Of a DNA stretch of 64,000 nucleotides, positions 1 through 9,606 are shown piece after piece. Source of the DNA: Helicobacter sp. (GTDB taxonomy: Bacteria > Campylobacterota > Campylobacteria > Campylobacterales > Helicobacteraceae). Position numbers and translations under genes: made by a program. The number at the start of each line of letters is the position of its first letter. Within the stretch, counting starts at the first letter, position 1. A model generated the notes under the pieces. It was not told the DNA's origin and ran no database searches. It saw only the letters and a list, made by a program, of their open reading frames with translations. The stretch is taken from NCBI RefSeq assembly GCF_014799995.1, contig NZ_JAAVGY010000040.1:89263-153262 (forward strand). Reading direction: 5' to 3'.

Positions 1-1287
1 ATAAGAATTTCACAGAAATGGTGGGAGGATTTTGGAGATGATACTCTCAATCGTTTTGTAGAAGAGGCATTAAGAAACAATTATGATTTGCTTGTCGCTA
101 TGCAAAGAGTAGAGCAAGCGCGTAGTCAGTGGAGCTATGCAAGAAGCGACCGTTATCCTAGCATTGGTGTGCAGGGGGAGGGAACAAAGAATCGCAAAAA
201 CCAGGCACAAAGACAATTAGAAAATTATAATAACTTTTCTTTAAGCGCGATTCTAAACTATGAAATTGATTTGTGGGGTAGGGCAAGAGATGCCGATAGA
301 AGAGCCCTAGCGCAATTATTTGCAATCAAAGCAAATCGTGATATGGTGCGTTTAAGCCTCGTAGCCAATGTTGCGGAAAGTTATTTTGGAATCCTAACGC
401 TCAATAATCAGGTGCAAATCTCCAAAAACACTTTAAAAAGCCGAGAGGAAAATTACGAATATCGTAAAAAAGAGTTTGATGTAGGTAAAATTTCAGAGAT
501 TGATATGCAGCAAGCCAAGTCTGAAATGGCGAGTGTGCGTGCGCAGTTGCAAAGTCTTTTAATGGAACAAAATTCTGCTCAAAGTGCATTTTTGATTCTA
601 CTTGGACGTGATGGCGCGGGTGTGTTTGCTAATGAGATTCCAAAAGAACCGCGTCCTTTGCCTAATTCTCCTAGTGTGGGAGCAGGCTTGCCCTCTACTA
701 TCTTGGAGAAACGACCAGATATTGAAGCGGCAGAGCAGAATCTCAAAGCAGCCAACTTTAATATTGGAATCGCTAGAAGTGCTTATTTTCCAACGATTTC
801 ATTAACAGGGTTGTTTGGCTATGTCAGTCCGCAACTGAATGAGTTGATAAGAACCTCTAATTCTACTTGGAACTTTGGGGGAAATTTCGTTGGGAATTTG
901 CTTGATTTTGGGCGTACAAGTGCAAATGTAGATTTAGCCAAATCGCAATATGAAGAGATGATTTTGAATTATGGACAGACTTTGCGTATAGCGTTTGGTG
1001 AAGTAAGAGAAAGTTTGTTTAACTACCAAATGACGGGCGAAAAATTGGTGAGTTTGGACGAACAAGTTTTGGCGTTAAAACGCACATTGGAGCTTGCAAA
1101 TTTGCGCTATGAGGAGGGATACACGAGTTATCTTGAGGTGCTCAATACACAAAGCTCGCTTTTTGGTGCAGAGCTAAACCAACAAAGTGCAAAGTTAGAG
1201 ACTTTAAGTGCTGCTATCAATCTCTATAAAGCCTTTGGTGGTGGTTGGGATAAAGAAACTTATCAAGAAGACCAAGTAGAAGATTGA
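1..1287 (+). CDS. Outer-membrane efflux channel (TolC/NodT family), 5' end outside the window
   Basis: The reading frame is open from base 1, so the start and lipoprotein signal lie upstream. The visible part has the double repeat of TolC/OprM-type channels: a WWEDFGDD start of the mature domain, long coiled-coil alanine/glutamate-rich helices, and a second repeat after KRPDIEAAEQNLKAAN. Proteins of this family (CmeC in Campylobacter, OprM in Pseudomonas) form the trimeric outer-membrane tunnel of RND-type drug efflux pumps. The pump and periplasmic adaptor genes are expected just upstream and are not visible. The last residues are acidic. The exact substrate cannot be read from the sequence. 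Confidence 0.88.
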   Translation: MRISQKWWEDFGDDTLNRFVEEALRNNYDLLVAMQRVEQARSQWSYARSDRYPSIGVQGEGTKNRKNQAQRQLENYNNFSLSAILNYEIDLWGRARDADRRALAQLFAIKANRDMVRLSLVANVAESYFGILTLNNQVQISKNTLKSREENYEYRKKEFDVGKISEIDMQQAKSEMASVRAQLQSLLMEQNSAQSAFLILLGRDGAGVFANEIPKEPRPLPNSPSVGAGLPSTILEKRPDIEAAEQNLKAANFNIGIARSAYFPTISLTGLFGYVSPQLNELIRTSNSTWNFGGNFVGNLLDFGRTSANVDLAKSQYEEMILNYGQTLRIAFGEVRESLFNYQMTGEKLVSLDEQVLALKRTLELANLRYEEGYTSYLEVLNTQSSLFGAELNQQSAKLETLSAAINLYKAFGGGWDKETYQEDQVED

Positions 1288-1423
1288 CTTTGCTTTGAGA
1301 TTCCAAAGAAAGAATCTTAAAGCAGGATTCTGCAAGATTGGATTGCCTTGTCATTTTTTTAAGCAAGATTTTGTTATGCTATTTGCCCAAAAAGCAATTT
1401 GTTTAAATATTTAGGAGTTTATA

Positions 1424-2344
1424 ATGAACGAAGCAAAATCAATTTGGATGGATGGAAGATTAGTTCCTTGGAAAGAGGCAAATGTCCATATTTTAACCCA
1501 CACGCTACATTATGGAAATGGTGTATTTGAGGGCACTAGAGCTTATAAAACCGATAAAGGTATGGCGATTTTTCGTTTGCGTGATCATACGAAGCGGCTT
1601 TTAAACTCTGCTAAAATTGTCGCAATTAGTGATATTCCTTATAGTCAAGAGGAGATTGAGAAAGCACAGATTGAGCTTTTAAAGGACAATCATTTCACAA
1701 GCAATACTTATATTCGCCCTTTGATTTATCTAGGTTATGGTGTGATGGGGGTTTATCACAAAAAAGCCCCCGTGAAAGTGGCGATTGCTGCGTGGGAGTG
1801 GGGCGCATATCTTGGAGATGAAGGACTAGAAAAGGGGATTCGTGTCAAAACTTCTTCCATAGTGCGAAATCCTGCCAAATCACTTTTTGGTAAGGCAAAA
1901 GCGTGTGGAAATTATCTTAATTCCCAAATGGCAAAATTTGAAGCCATTGAGTGCGGTTATGAAGAGGCTTTGCTACTTGATGATAATGGAATGATTGCAG
2001 AGGGAAGCGGCGAATGCTTTTTCATCGTGCGCAATGGACGCTTGATTACCCCTCCAAGTGATAGCGTGTTAGAATCTATCACGCAAGATTCTGTGATACA
2101 AATTGCAAAAGACTTAGGAATTGAAGTAGAAAGACGCAATATTACACGTGATGAAGTCTATATTGCAGAGGAGGCGTTCTTCACGGGAACAGCCGCAGAG
2201 GTTACGCCGATTTGTGAATTAGACGCACGCGTGATTGGAAGTGGCAGACGAGGGGAAATCACACATAAACTTCAAAATGCGTTTTTTGATGTGGTTTATG
2301 GGCGCAATGAAAAATACGCTCATTGGCTCACTTACATTCATTAA
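1424..2344 (+). CDS. ilvE: Branched-chain amino acid aminotransferase
   Basis: At 306 residues it has the usual length for fold-type IV aminotransferases. It catalyses the last transamination in isoleucine, valine and leucine synthesis, using PLP. The PLP lysine is expected at K159 in GKAKACGNYL, the position it has in E. coli IlvE, and the EGSGECFF phosphate-binding stretch follows. The ATG has an AGGAG-type ribosome site 8 bases upstream. It is followed after 9 bases by the SPFH gene, a pairing I recall from Campylobacter. Its pathway partner ilvD lies about 10 kb away in this window. Confidence 0.95.
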   Translation: MNEAKSIWMDGRLVPWKEANVHILTHTLHYGNGVFEGTRAYKTDKGMAIFRLRDHTKRLLNSAKIVAISDIPYSQEEIEKAQIELLKDNHFTSNTYIRPLIYLGYGVMGVYHKKAPVKVAIAAWEWGAYLGDEGLEKGIRVKTSSIVRNPAKSLFGKAKACGNYLNSQMAKFEAIECGYEEALLLDDNGMIAEGSGECFFIVRNGRLITPPSDSVLESITQDSVIQIAKDLGIEVERRNITRDEVYIAEEAFFTGTAAEVTPICELDARVIGSGRRGEITHKLQNAFFDVVYGRNEKYAHWLTYIH

Positions 2345-2353
2345 AGGTTGTGT

Positions 2354-3439
2354 ATGCCGATTGATTTAAATGAACATCTAAGACAAAAGAATAGAAATTA
2401 TAATAATTCAAACAATGAAAACAACCCAAATGATGGGGGAGACAATAAAAAGAATAGGAATCGTGGATTCCAAACCCCTAGAATGCCAAACTTCAGTATG
2501 CCAAATGACAAGAAAATGGCGGGATTATATGTATTGGTGATTTTTGCAGTTTTACTCTTTTTGCTCAAACCCTTTACGATTATCAATAGTGGAGAAGTGG
2601 GTGTAAAAATTACCACAGGGGAGTTTGACCCCACTCCATTACAGCCGGGCATTCATTTTTATATTCCGGGCATTCAAAGAATCATTGCAGTCAATACAAA
2701 AGTAAGAATCGCAGAATTTACAAGTGTAGAGACTTCAAACTATCGTAGCCGTGATGAGGGAAGCTTGAGAAATCAAGCCATTAGTGTATTGGATTCTAGG
2801 GGCTTATCGGTATCCGTAGAGCTTGCGGTGCAGTATCGCTTAGACCCTTTGAGTGTGCCTCAAACCATTGCCACTTGGGGGCAAAATTGGGAGGAGCGGA
2901 TTATTACGCCTGTGATTCGTGAAATCGTACGTAATGTTGTAGGAAGTTTCCCTGCAGAGGAATTGCCTACAAAACGAAACGAAATTGCGACACTCATTGA
3001 CCAAAAATTCCGCGAAAATATCAATGGGCTTGAGAATCGTCCTGTAGAATTAGTTTCTATCCAATTAACTGAAATCGTATTGCCTGTTGCGATTAAAGAA
3101 CAGATTGAGCGCGTGCAAGTTGCGCGTCAAGAGGCGGAACGCGCAAGATATGAAGTTGAGAGAGCGAAACAAGAAGCGGAGAAAAAAGCCGCTCTTGCCA
3201 AAGGGGTTGCCGATGCAACGATTATTGAAGCAGACGCTCAAGCCAAAGCGAATCGCTTGATTAGCCAAAGTCTCAATTCTCCACTTTTGCAGTTGCGTCA
3301 GATTGAAGTGCAAGGGAAGTTTAACGAAGCCTTGCAAAACAATCGTGATGCAAAGATTTTTTTAACGCCCGGTGGAGCAACGCCAAATATTTGGTTGGAT
3401 TCTAAAGATACGCAACGCGCAACTTCTGTGAGCAACTAA
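2354..3439 (+). CDS. SPFH/prohibitin-family membrane protein (HflK-like)
   Basis: A 361-residue protein. It starts with an Asn-rich, charged cytoplasmic segment, then one transmembrane helix around residues 55-75 (LYVLVIFAVLLFLL). An SPFH/Band 7 domain (INSGEVGVK onward) and a helix rich in Ala, Glu, Arg and Lys follow. Band 7 proteins scaffold membrane microdomains and often regulate proteases. I chose the ATG at 2354 rather than the TTG at 2348 because AAAGG at 2343-2347 is then well spaced. It is probably in an operon with ilvE and hisIE. Its specific role here is unknown. Confidence 0.85.
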   Translation: MPIDLNEHLRQKNRNYNNSNNENNPNDGGDNKKNRNRGFQTPRMPNFSMPNDKKMAGLYVLVIFAVLLFLLKPFTIINSGEVGVKITTGEFDPTPLQPGIHFYIPGIQRIIAVNTKVRIAEFTSVETSNYRSRDEGSLRNQAISVLDSRGLSVSVELAVQYRLDPLSVPQTIATWGQNWEERIITPVIREIVRNVVGSFPAEELPTKRNEIATLIDQKFRENINGLENRPVELVSIQLTEIVLPVAIKEQIERVQVARQEAERARYEVERAKQEAEKKAALAKGVADATIIEADAQAKANRLISQSLNSPLLQLRQIEVQGKFNEALQNNRDAKIFLTPGGATPNIWLDSKDTQRATSVSN

Positions 3440-3449
3440 GGAATCTTAA

Positions 3450-4148
3450 GTGCAAGCAATTCTTAAACAAATTGCGTGGGAAAAACTCAATGGTTTGATT
3501 CCAGCTATTGCGCAAGATTACAAGACGCAAGAAGTTTTAATGCTTGCCTTTATGAATCAAGAGGCTTTAAATTTGAGTTTGCAAAGTGGATTTGCGCATT
3601 ACTTTTCACGTTCTAAACAGCGCATTTGGAAAAAGGGCGAGCAAAGCGGACATACACAAAAAATTCATAAAATTTTGCTAGATTGTGATAAGGATAGCCT
3701 GCTTTTAAAGGTTGAACAAAAGGGTGTGGCTTGCCATACAGGCGCAAAAAGTTGCTTTTTTCATTGCATTAATCAAGAAAACATTATAGAGGATTCTGCT
3801 TCAGATTCTAAAACGGATATGAGTGTAGTTTATGGGGTAGTAGATACACTCTATCATACTTTACAAATGCGCAAAAATGCGGATTCCAAGACCTCTTATA
3901 CCGCTTCACTTTATGCCAAAGGAGAAAATACGATTGCTAAGAAAATCGTTGAAGAGGCTGCAGAACTTGGGTTTGCTATCAAGGATAAAGATTCCAAAGA
4001 AATTATTTATGAGGCGGCAGATTTGCTTTATCACGCACTTGTAGGGCTTAGCTTTAGGGAGATTTCTCCTGATTTAGTCAAACAAGAGATTGCGCGCCGC
4101 TTCGGCTTGAGTGGAATTGAGGAAAAAAATTCACGCAAGGAAAAATAA
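3450..4148 (+). CDS. hisIE: Bifunctional phosphoribosyl-AMP cyclohydrolase / phosphoribosyl-ATP pyrophosphohydrolase
   Basis: Two fused domains catalyse steps 2 and 3 of histidine synthesis. The HisI half (about residues 1-110) carries the metal site: an aspartate pair around LLDCDKD and cysteines in GVACHTGAKSCFF. The HisE half (about 125-225) has the KKIVEEAAELGFA MazG-like helix that binds magnesium. The start is GTG, preceded by AAGGA with 7-base spacing. Fused HisIE is normal in Campylobacter-like bacteria. No other his genes are in view, so this gene sits apart from any his cluster. Confidence 0.93.
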   Translation: MQAILKQIAWEKLNGLIPAIAQDYKTQEVLMLAFMNQEALNLSLQSGFAHYFSRSKQRIWKKGEQSGHTQKIHKILLDCDKDSLLLKVEQKGVACHTGAKSCFFHCINQENIIEDSASDSKTDMSVVYGVVDTLYHTLQMRKNADSKTSYTASLYAKGENTIAKKIVEEAAELGFAIKDKDSKEIIYEAADLLYHALVGLSFREISPDLVKQEIARRFGLSGIEEKNSRKEK

Positions 4149-4167
4149 AAAGGTTTCAAATTAAATT

Positions 4168-4701
4168 ATGAATGAAATGAAAAATTATTTGATGGCATTA
4201 TTGGATACTGCAAATTATTTTTCTCTGCCTGATTATTTGGTGCTTAGTTGTATTTTTCTTGCGATTTTGTTATTTTTTCTTTTGAGTGTTGCATTTCGGT
4301 TTAACGCGTTGATTGCTAGCTTGACTTTTGTGATTAGCGGAATCTTGCTTTTTAGCTCTCCTTTTTTGTATCAAACAATGATGGAATCTTATCTCAAGCA
4401 AATAGACCTCACGCTTTTTCATAATGAGAAATTGCAATATGATGAGGTGTATTTTGTTGAAGGACAATTTACTAATGTGGGTTTGTTGGATTTTAGAGGT
4501 TGTGTATTGAGTGTGAATTTTATCCCCGTAGGGCTTAAGAAAGCAAAACTTCTCAAATATAAAATCAAGCCTAAATTCCTTCATATAGAAAATTACAAAA
4601 CCCCACTAAAAAAGTTAGAATCTATGGAGTTTAAACTGATTATCCCCTCGCCGCAAGCCAATACGAATTTTACTTTAGAGACTAAGGGAGCGTGTTATTA
4701 G
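4168..4701 (+). CDS. Inner-membrane protein of unknown function (DUF2393-like)
   Basis: A 177-residue protein with two hydrophobic helices near the N terminus (about 23-45 and 48-72). A polar, probably periplasmic domain of roughly 100 residues with alternating beta-type segments follows. The architecture resembles the small DUF2393-type proteins of Helicobacter and Campylobacter, but I assign that family only tentatively. The 3' end lies two bases from the pdxA start, so the two genes are probably co-transcribed and translationally coupled. No catalytic motif is visible. Confidence 0.7.
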   Translation: MNEMKNYLMALLDTANYFSLPDYLVLSCIFLAILLFFLLSVAFRFNALIASLTFVISGILLFSSPFLYQTMMESYLKQIDLTLFHNEKLQYDEVYFVEGQFTNVGLLDFRGCVLSVNFIPVGLKKAKLLKYKIKPKFLHIENYKTPLKKLESMEFKLIIPSPQANTNFTLETKGACY

Positions 4702-4703
4702 AG

Positions 4704-5651
4704 ATGAAAATCGCAATCAGTGTTGGAGACTGTAATGGGATAGGATTGGAGATTCTACTAAAAAACCACAAGACAATCTCTAAAGTTTGCACTCCTCTTT
4801 ATTGTGTGGATAAATCTTTGTTGCAAGAAGCTGCTGAAAAGCTTAAGAGGAGGTTACCTAAGCACCTAAAGTGCATTCCACCAAATGCGAAGATTCCGCT
4901 CATTACTCCCGCAGAGATTATTCAAGAAAGCGGGGCTTACTCTTATGCTAGTTTTTTGAGTGCTTTGAATCTGACACTTCAAAAAAGGGCAAAAGCACTT
5001 GTTACTCTGCCAATCCATAAAAAAGCTTGGCAATTAGCAGGGATTCCTTACGCGGGGCATACGGAAGCTTTCCGTGATTTGCTAAAGTCAAAAGACAAAC
5101 CGCAGGAAGCCATAATGATGCTAGGCTCGCCTAGACTTTATGTCGCACTTTTTACTGACCATATTCCACTCAAATGCGTTCCACAATTCATTGAAACAGA
5201 ATCGCTAAAGAAGTTTTTGCTCCAACTCGCACCCCATATTACTAAATCTCCCTGTGGTGTGCTTGGACTCAATCCCCACGCAGGAGATTTTGGCGTGTTA
5301 GGCGACGAAGAAGAGCGGATTACACAAGCCATTAAGGAAGCCAATGCTATGCTCAATCAAACGCTTTTTGTAGGACCACTTGTGCCTGATACCGCATTTG
5401 TTGGCAAGCATTTGCGTTATTATGTCGCAATGTATCACGACCAAGGCTTGATTCCACTCAAAACATTGTATTTCAAAGAAAGCATTAATGTAACGCTCAA
5501 TTTACCTATTATTCGCACCTCTGTTGATCACGGCACCGCCTTTGACATTGCTTACCACAACAAAGCAGATTCTACAAGCTATCTTAATGCAGTAAAAGAA
5601 GCAATTTTTCGTTTCAAAGTGCGCAATAAGCAAGGGATTCTGCAAAGTTAA
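4704..5651 (+). CDS. pdxA: 4-hydroxythreonine-4-phosphate dehydrogenase
   Basis: A 315-residue enzyme of the DXP-dependent vitamin B6 pathway. It oxidises 4-phosphohydroxythreonine with NAD. Family landmarks include the start MKIAISVGDCNGIGLEIL, the metal-binding histidine in AGHTEAFRD, the MYHDQGLIPLK motif and the C-terminal TSVDHGTAFDIAY motif with its second metal histidine. I prefer the ATG at 4704 over the in-frame GTG at 4692, which would overlap the preceding gene and has no room for a ribosome site. In H. pylori pdxA is paired with pdxJ; pdxJ is not visible here. Confidence 0.93.
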   Translation: MKIAISVGDCNGIGLEILLKNHKTISKVCTPLYCVDKSLLQEAAEKLKRRLPKHLKCIPPNAKIPLITPAEIIQESGAYSYASFLSALNLTLQKRAKALVTLPIHKKAWQLAGIPYAGHTEAFRDLLKSKDKPQEAIMMLGSPRLYVALFTDHIPLKCVPQFIETESLKKFLLQLAPHITKSPCGVLGLNPHAGDFGVLGDEEERITQAIKEANAMLNQTLFVGPLVPDTAFVGKHLRYYVAMYHDQGLIPLKTLYFKESINVTLNLPIIRTSVDHGTAFDIAYHNKADSTSYLNAVKEAIFRFKVRNKQGILQS

Positions 5652-5697
5652 ATATTTTTGCCAGAATAAATTTAACCACTTTTCAACAAAACTTCCC

Positions 5698-5720
5698 TAT
5701 AATTCCAAAATTTTTATAAT
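5698..5720 (+). promoter_or_regulatory. Probable promoter for gatA-guaB
   Basis: Two TATAAT hexamers (5698-5703 and 5715-5720) lie 22-44 bases upstream of the gatA ATG, in an AT-rich gap after pdxA. Helicobacter sigma-70 promoters rely on an extended -10 box with little -35 conservation, so either could be used. No -35 element is evident. Confidence 0.5.
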
Positions 5721-5741
5721 CCATTGCGCGGGAGGATTTAA

Positions 5742-7088
5742 ATGAGTATTCCAACACTACAAGATGCGTTGAAGCTTGATATTGAGGGCATTAAGGAGCT
5801 AAAAAACACACTAAGAGAAAATATCAAAGCAAGCTCTTTGAATGCCTATATTGGAGAATTGCAGGATTATGAGAGCACATTTCTACCTATTGCTATCAAA
5901 GACAATATTAATGTAAAGGGTTGGGAAATCACTTGTGGAAGCAATATTTTGCAAGGTTATATTGCGCCTTACAATGCGACGGTGATAGAGAATCTCCTTA
6001 AATCCTCTTTTGCTCCCTTTGGACGCACGAATATGGACGAATTTGCAATGGGAAGCACGACAGCAAGTAGTTTTTATGGTAGGACGCTCAATCCCAAGAA
6101 TCCTAATAAAGTCCCCGGCGGTAGCAGCGGAGGAAGTGCCGCAGCCGTAGCGGGTGGAATCGCACTTGCCGCGCTTGGAAGTGATACGGGCGGAAGTATC
6201 CGACAGCCCGCTAGTTTTTGTGGTTGTGTGGGATTGAAGCCTACTTATGGACGCGTAAGTCGCTATGGGCTGGTGGCTTATAGTTCAAGCCTAGACCAAA
6301 TTGGACCAATTACACAGAATGTTACAGATTGTGCGATTCTGTATGACGCGATTGCGGGTTATGACAAAATGGATTCTACAAGTGCGAATTTGGAATCTCA
6401 AAACACTTTCAAAAACTTAAACCCCAATCGTAAAATGACAATAGCGATTCTGCCAAATCTCTTGAAAGACGCAGACACAAATATCCAAAACGCTTATCAA
6501 AAAACAATTGAAACACTAAGTAAAAATGGGCATAAAATTGTGGAAAAGGAAATGCTAGATACAAGTTATATCATTTCTGCTTATTATGTGATTTGTACCG
6601 CGGAGGCAAGCTCTAATCTTGCGCGCTTTGATGGCGTGCGTTATGGGAATCGCGCAAAGGAAATTAATAATCTTAAAGAATTATATCTAAAGACGCGTTC
6701 GCTTGGCTTTGGCGATGAAGTCAAACGTAGAATCTTACTCGGTTCTTTCGTGCTAAGTAGTGGCTATTATGATGCTTATTATATTAAGGCACAAAAGGTG
6801 CGCACACTGATTGCGCGACAATATAATGCAATTCTGCAAGATTGCGATGCGATTCTTTCTCCTGTTGCGCCAAGTGTGGCATTTGGGTTTGAGGATTGCA
6901 AGACGCCTTTGCAAATGTATTTGGAGGATATTTACACGATTGGAATCAATCTTGCCGGGCTTCCCGCACTTTCGCTCCCCGTAGATGAGGAGGAGGGATT
7001 GCCCATTGGTATGCAGCTAATTGGTAAAGCCTTTAGCGAACAAACCTTGCTTGATTTGGCGTTAAATTTAGAAAATACCTTACATTAA
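5742..7088 (+). CDS. gatA: Glutamyl-tRNA(Gln)/aspartyl-tRNA(Asn) amidotransferase subunit A
   Basis: A 448-residue amidase-signature enzyme that releases ammonia from glutamine, which GatB uses to convert misacylated Glu-tRNA(Gln) or Asp-tRNA(Asn). The Ser-cisSer-Lys triad is visible: K53 in AIKDNINVKG, S128 in GGSSGGS and the nucleophile S152 in SDTGGSIRQP. The spacing is identical to the S. aureus enzyme. A strong GGAGG precedes the ATG. guaB follows after 10 bases, suggesting one transcript. gatB and gatC are not in the window. Confidence 0.96.
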   Translation: MSIPTLQDALKLDIEGIKELKNTLRENIKASSLNAYIGELQDYESTFLPIAIKDNINVKGWEITCGSNILQGYIAPYNATVIENLLKSSFAPFGRTNMDEFAMGSTTASSFYGRTLNPKNPNKVPGGSSGGSAAAVAGGIALAALGSDTGGSIRQPASFCGCVGLKPTYGRVSRYGLVAYSSSLDQIGPITQNVTDCAILYDAIAGYDKMDSTSANLESQNTFKNLNPNRKMTIAILPNLLKDADTNIQNAYQKTIETLSKNGHKIVEKEMLDTSYIISAYYVICTAEASSNLARFDGVRYGNRAKEINNLKELYLKTRSLGFGDEVKRRILLGSFVLSSGYYDAYYIKAQKVRTLIARQYNAILQDCDAILSPVAPSVAFGFEDCKTPLQMYLEDIYTIGINLAGLPALSLPVDEEEGLPIGMQLIGKAFSEQTLLDLALNLENTLH

Positions 7089-7098
7089 AGGAGCAACG

Positions 7099-8550
7099 AT
7101 GAGAATTAGAATGCGCGCATTAACATTTGAAGATGTGTTATTAGTCCCTGCTTATTCAGAGATTTTGCCTAAAGAAGTTTCTTTGCAAACAAAATTTTCC
7201 CGCAATATTGCTTTAAATGCTCCTTTGGTTTCTGCTGCAATGGACACAGTTACAGAATATAGCACCGCGATTGCTATGGCAAGAGTCGGGGGGATTGGAA
7301 TCATTCATAAGAATATGGACGAAAAATCACAAGTAGCACAGATTAAAAAGGTTAAGAAAAGCGAAAGTGGCGTGATTATTGACCCAATTTATATTAGCCC
7401 CGATTCTACTTTGTTTCAAGCCAAAGCTATCACGGATAATTATAAAATCTCTGGTGTGCCAGTCGTAGATGATAGTGGAAATTTGATTGGAATCCTAACG
7501 AATCGTGATATGCGCTTTGAAACGGATTTGAATCGCCGCGTCCAAGAGGTGATGACGAAAGCTCCATTAATTACCGCAGCAGTTGGAACGAGTTTAGAGG
7601 AAGCACGCAATATTATGAATAAACATAAAATTGAAAAACTCCCTTTGGTAAATGAGAAAGGAATCTTAAAAGGTTTAATTACGATTAAAGACATTCAAAA
7701 ACGTATTGAATATCCAAACTCTAATAAAGATGACTTCGGACGCTTGCGTGTGGGGGCGGCGATTGGTGTTTTCCAATACGACCGCGCTAAAGCCCTTGTA
7801 GAAGCGGGGGTAGATGTATTGGTGCTAGATTCGGCACACGGACACAGCAAAGGAATCTTAGAAACGGTCAAAGAAATCAAAAAGCATTTGGCGGTGGATA
7901 TTGTCGCAGGAAATGTCGCAACAGCAGAGGGTGCGCAAGCCTTGATTGACGCAGGGGCTGATGGTGTAAAGGTAGGAATTGGACCGGGAAGTATTTGCAC
8001 TACAAGGATTGTTGCGGGCGTGGGTGTGCCACAAATCACTGCGATTGATGAGGTGGCAAAGGCTTGTCAAAAGGCAGGGATTCCGGTAATTGCTGATGGA
8101 GGCATTAAATATTCTGGAGATATTGCAAAAGCCCTAGCCGCAGGGGCTTCTAGTGTAATGATTGGAAGCATTTTAGCGGGCACAGAGGAATCCCCGGGAG
8201 AAATGATTATCTATCAAGGCAGACAATACAAAACTTATCGCGGTATGGGGAGTTTGGGTGCGATGAATAAAGGAAGTGCGGATAGATATTTCCAAGAGGG
8301 AACAGCACAAGAAAAGCTTGTGCCAGAAGGCATTGAGGGACGCGTGCCTTATAGGGGAAAAATTACGGATATTATTCATCAAATGTTAGGTGGCTTGCGC
8401 TCCTCTATGGGTTATTTGGGTTCAAAAGATATTCCGACATTGTGGGAAAAGGCAGAGTTTGTAGAAATCACGCAAAGCGGGCTTAGAGAATCTCATGTGC
8501 ATGATGTAATGATTACCAAAGAAGCACCCAACTATCACATTAATCATTAG
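7099..8550 (+). CDS. guaB: Inosine-5'-monophosphate dehydrogenase
   Basis: A 483-residue enzyme that oxidises IMP to XMP, the committed step to guanine nucleotides. The TIM-barrel catalytic domain is interrupted by two CBS domains (about 95-205; SGVPVVDDSGNLIGILTNRD and EKLPLVNEKG). The catalytic loop has C300 in GSICTTR, with the RYFQEG flap farther on. Similarity to the H. pylori protein I remember is very high over the whole length. AAAGGAG sits 5 bases before the chosen ATG. It lies downstream of gatA with a 10-base gap. Confidence 0.97.
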   Translation: MRIRMRALTFEDVLLVPAYSEILPKEVSLQTKFSRNIALNAPLVSAAMDTVTEYSTAIAMARVGGIGIIHKNMDEKSQVAQIKKVKKSESGVIIDPIYISPDSTLFQAKAITDNYKISGVPVVDDSGNLIGILTNRDMRFETDLNRRVQEVMTKAPLITAAVGTSLEEARNIMNKHKIEKLPLVNEKGILKGLITIKDIQKRIEYPNSNKDDFGRLRVGAAIGVFQYDRAKALVEAGVDVLVLDSAHGHSKGILETVKEIKKHLAVDIVAGNVATAEGAQALIDAGADGVKVGIGPGSICTTRIVAGVGVPQITAIDEVAKACQKAGIPVIADGGIKYSGDIAKALAAGASSVMIGSILAGTEESPGEMIIYQGRQYKTYRGMGSLGAMNKGSADRYFQEGTAQEKLVPEGIEGRVPYRGKITDIIHQMLGGLRSSMGYLGSKDIPTLWEKAEFVEITQSGLRESHVHDVMITKEAPNYHINH

Positions 8551-8561
8551 GAAAAGTCTAA

Positions 8562-8897
8562 ATGGCAAAGTTGCTTTTTGGTTACAGTTTGTATCACGCA
8601 AGCACGCAGGATTATGAGGCAATCTTGACGAAGTTGCGGACAGAATTTGCTGCAAATAAGCCAGAACTTTATTTGAATAATCCAGAATACTTGCTTTTCG
8701 TCCCCACGAGTGCGGAATGGCAGAAAGAAATCGTGGCTTTGATTGCGAAGCTCAAGGCATTTATGAATGCGGAAATAGAGCATTTGCGTGGCAATGGAAG
8801 CAATGCGCATATCGTCTATCGCTTTGGAATCCTAGAAATGGAAAGTGCGTTTTTTCAGTTCCCGCCAGATTTGGAAGATGAGGAGGAAGAATCCTAA
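8562..8897 (+). CDS. Conserved hypothetical small protein
   Basis: A 111-residue soluble protein starting 11 bases after guaB with a plausible AGGAAAA site, so it is probably the last gene of the gatA-guaB transcript. It contains mixed aromatic and charged segments and ends in an acidic tail (DLEDEEEES). There is no signal peptide, membrane helix or recognisable motif. I do not recognise the family. Codon use matches the neighbours, which supports a real gene. Confidence 0.65.
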   Translation: MAKLLFGYSLYHASTQDYEAILTKLRTEFAANKPELYLNNPEYLLFVPTSAEWQKEIVALIAKLKAFMNAEIEHLRGNGSNAHIVYRFGILEMESAFFQFPPDLEDEEEES

Positions 8898-9013
8898 AAT
8901 TGTCTGTATGATTCTTTGTGAAGTAAATAATCTAAAATTTGCAAACAATCGTATTGGTGTGCTTTACTCAAAAGCCCAAAGATTCTAAATATTTGTATGA
9001 AAATTATAATATT

Positions 9014-9592
9014 TTATTCTGTTATTTCTAAGTAGCCGCATTCATTGCTTTGAATATTCCTACCAATAAAGCTTTGGTTGTTGCAATCTTTTAGGCTACT
9101 TAATGCAACACAAAAATATAGCATTGGCATTGTGCCTACTGCAAATTGTTTTTCACGTACAACAATTTCGCAAAGCAAATCATTGTTTTGAAATTTATGT
9201 ATCAGTAAGGGATAGCTTACGCTCGCTTTCAAAAACTCTATACCATTGAGATTATCATTCACAAAGTTAGTCCTTGTGATTGTTTCTTTTTGCTCTATAA
9301 AGTCTTGATAATTTAGTATGCTAGTTTGTAATTCTGCAATATCCTTATGGGCTATCCATTTTTCATATAATGCGAAATCTAAAAATTCACTCAATTCATA
9401 AATTTGTTTTGTTTTTCCATTTGCACCAATGAAATGGCAAGCTTCATTTTTCTTCACAACTTTATCATATCCTATTTGCCATTCAATATAGTGTTTGGGC
9501 GTCATAATGGTTTGTGTCGGTGCGACAGGGATTCCATAATCACTAAAGGCAAATCTTTCTTTAATCCGAATTTTGCCCATAGCTTTACTCAA
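9014..9592 (-). CDS. Probable type II restriction endonuclease partner of the adjacent methyltransferase
   Basis: A 192-residue protein I cannot place in a family. It follows the methyltransferase gene by 14 bases on the same strand, the usual layout for a type II restriction-modification pair. Its size suits a small restriction enzyme. It has no obvious HNH or GIY-YIG motif; a PD-(D/E)XK core might lie around LLCEIVVREKQ, but that is weak. The function is inferred from position only. The gene is AT-rich like other transferred genes in this window. Confidence 0.5.
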   Translation of the reverse strand: MSKAMGKIRIKERFAFSDYGIPVAPTQTIMTPKHYIEWQIGYDKVVKKNEACHFIGANGKTKQIYELSEFLDFALYEKWIAHKDIAELQTSILNYQDFIEQKETITRTNFVNDNLNGIEFLKASVSYPLLIHKFQNNDLLCEIVVREKQFAVGTMPMLYFCVALSSLKDCNNQSFIGRNIQSNECGYLEITE

Positions 9593-9606
9593 TGGAAATT
9601 TGTATT

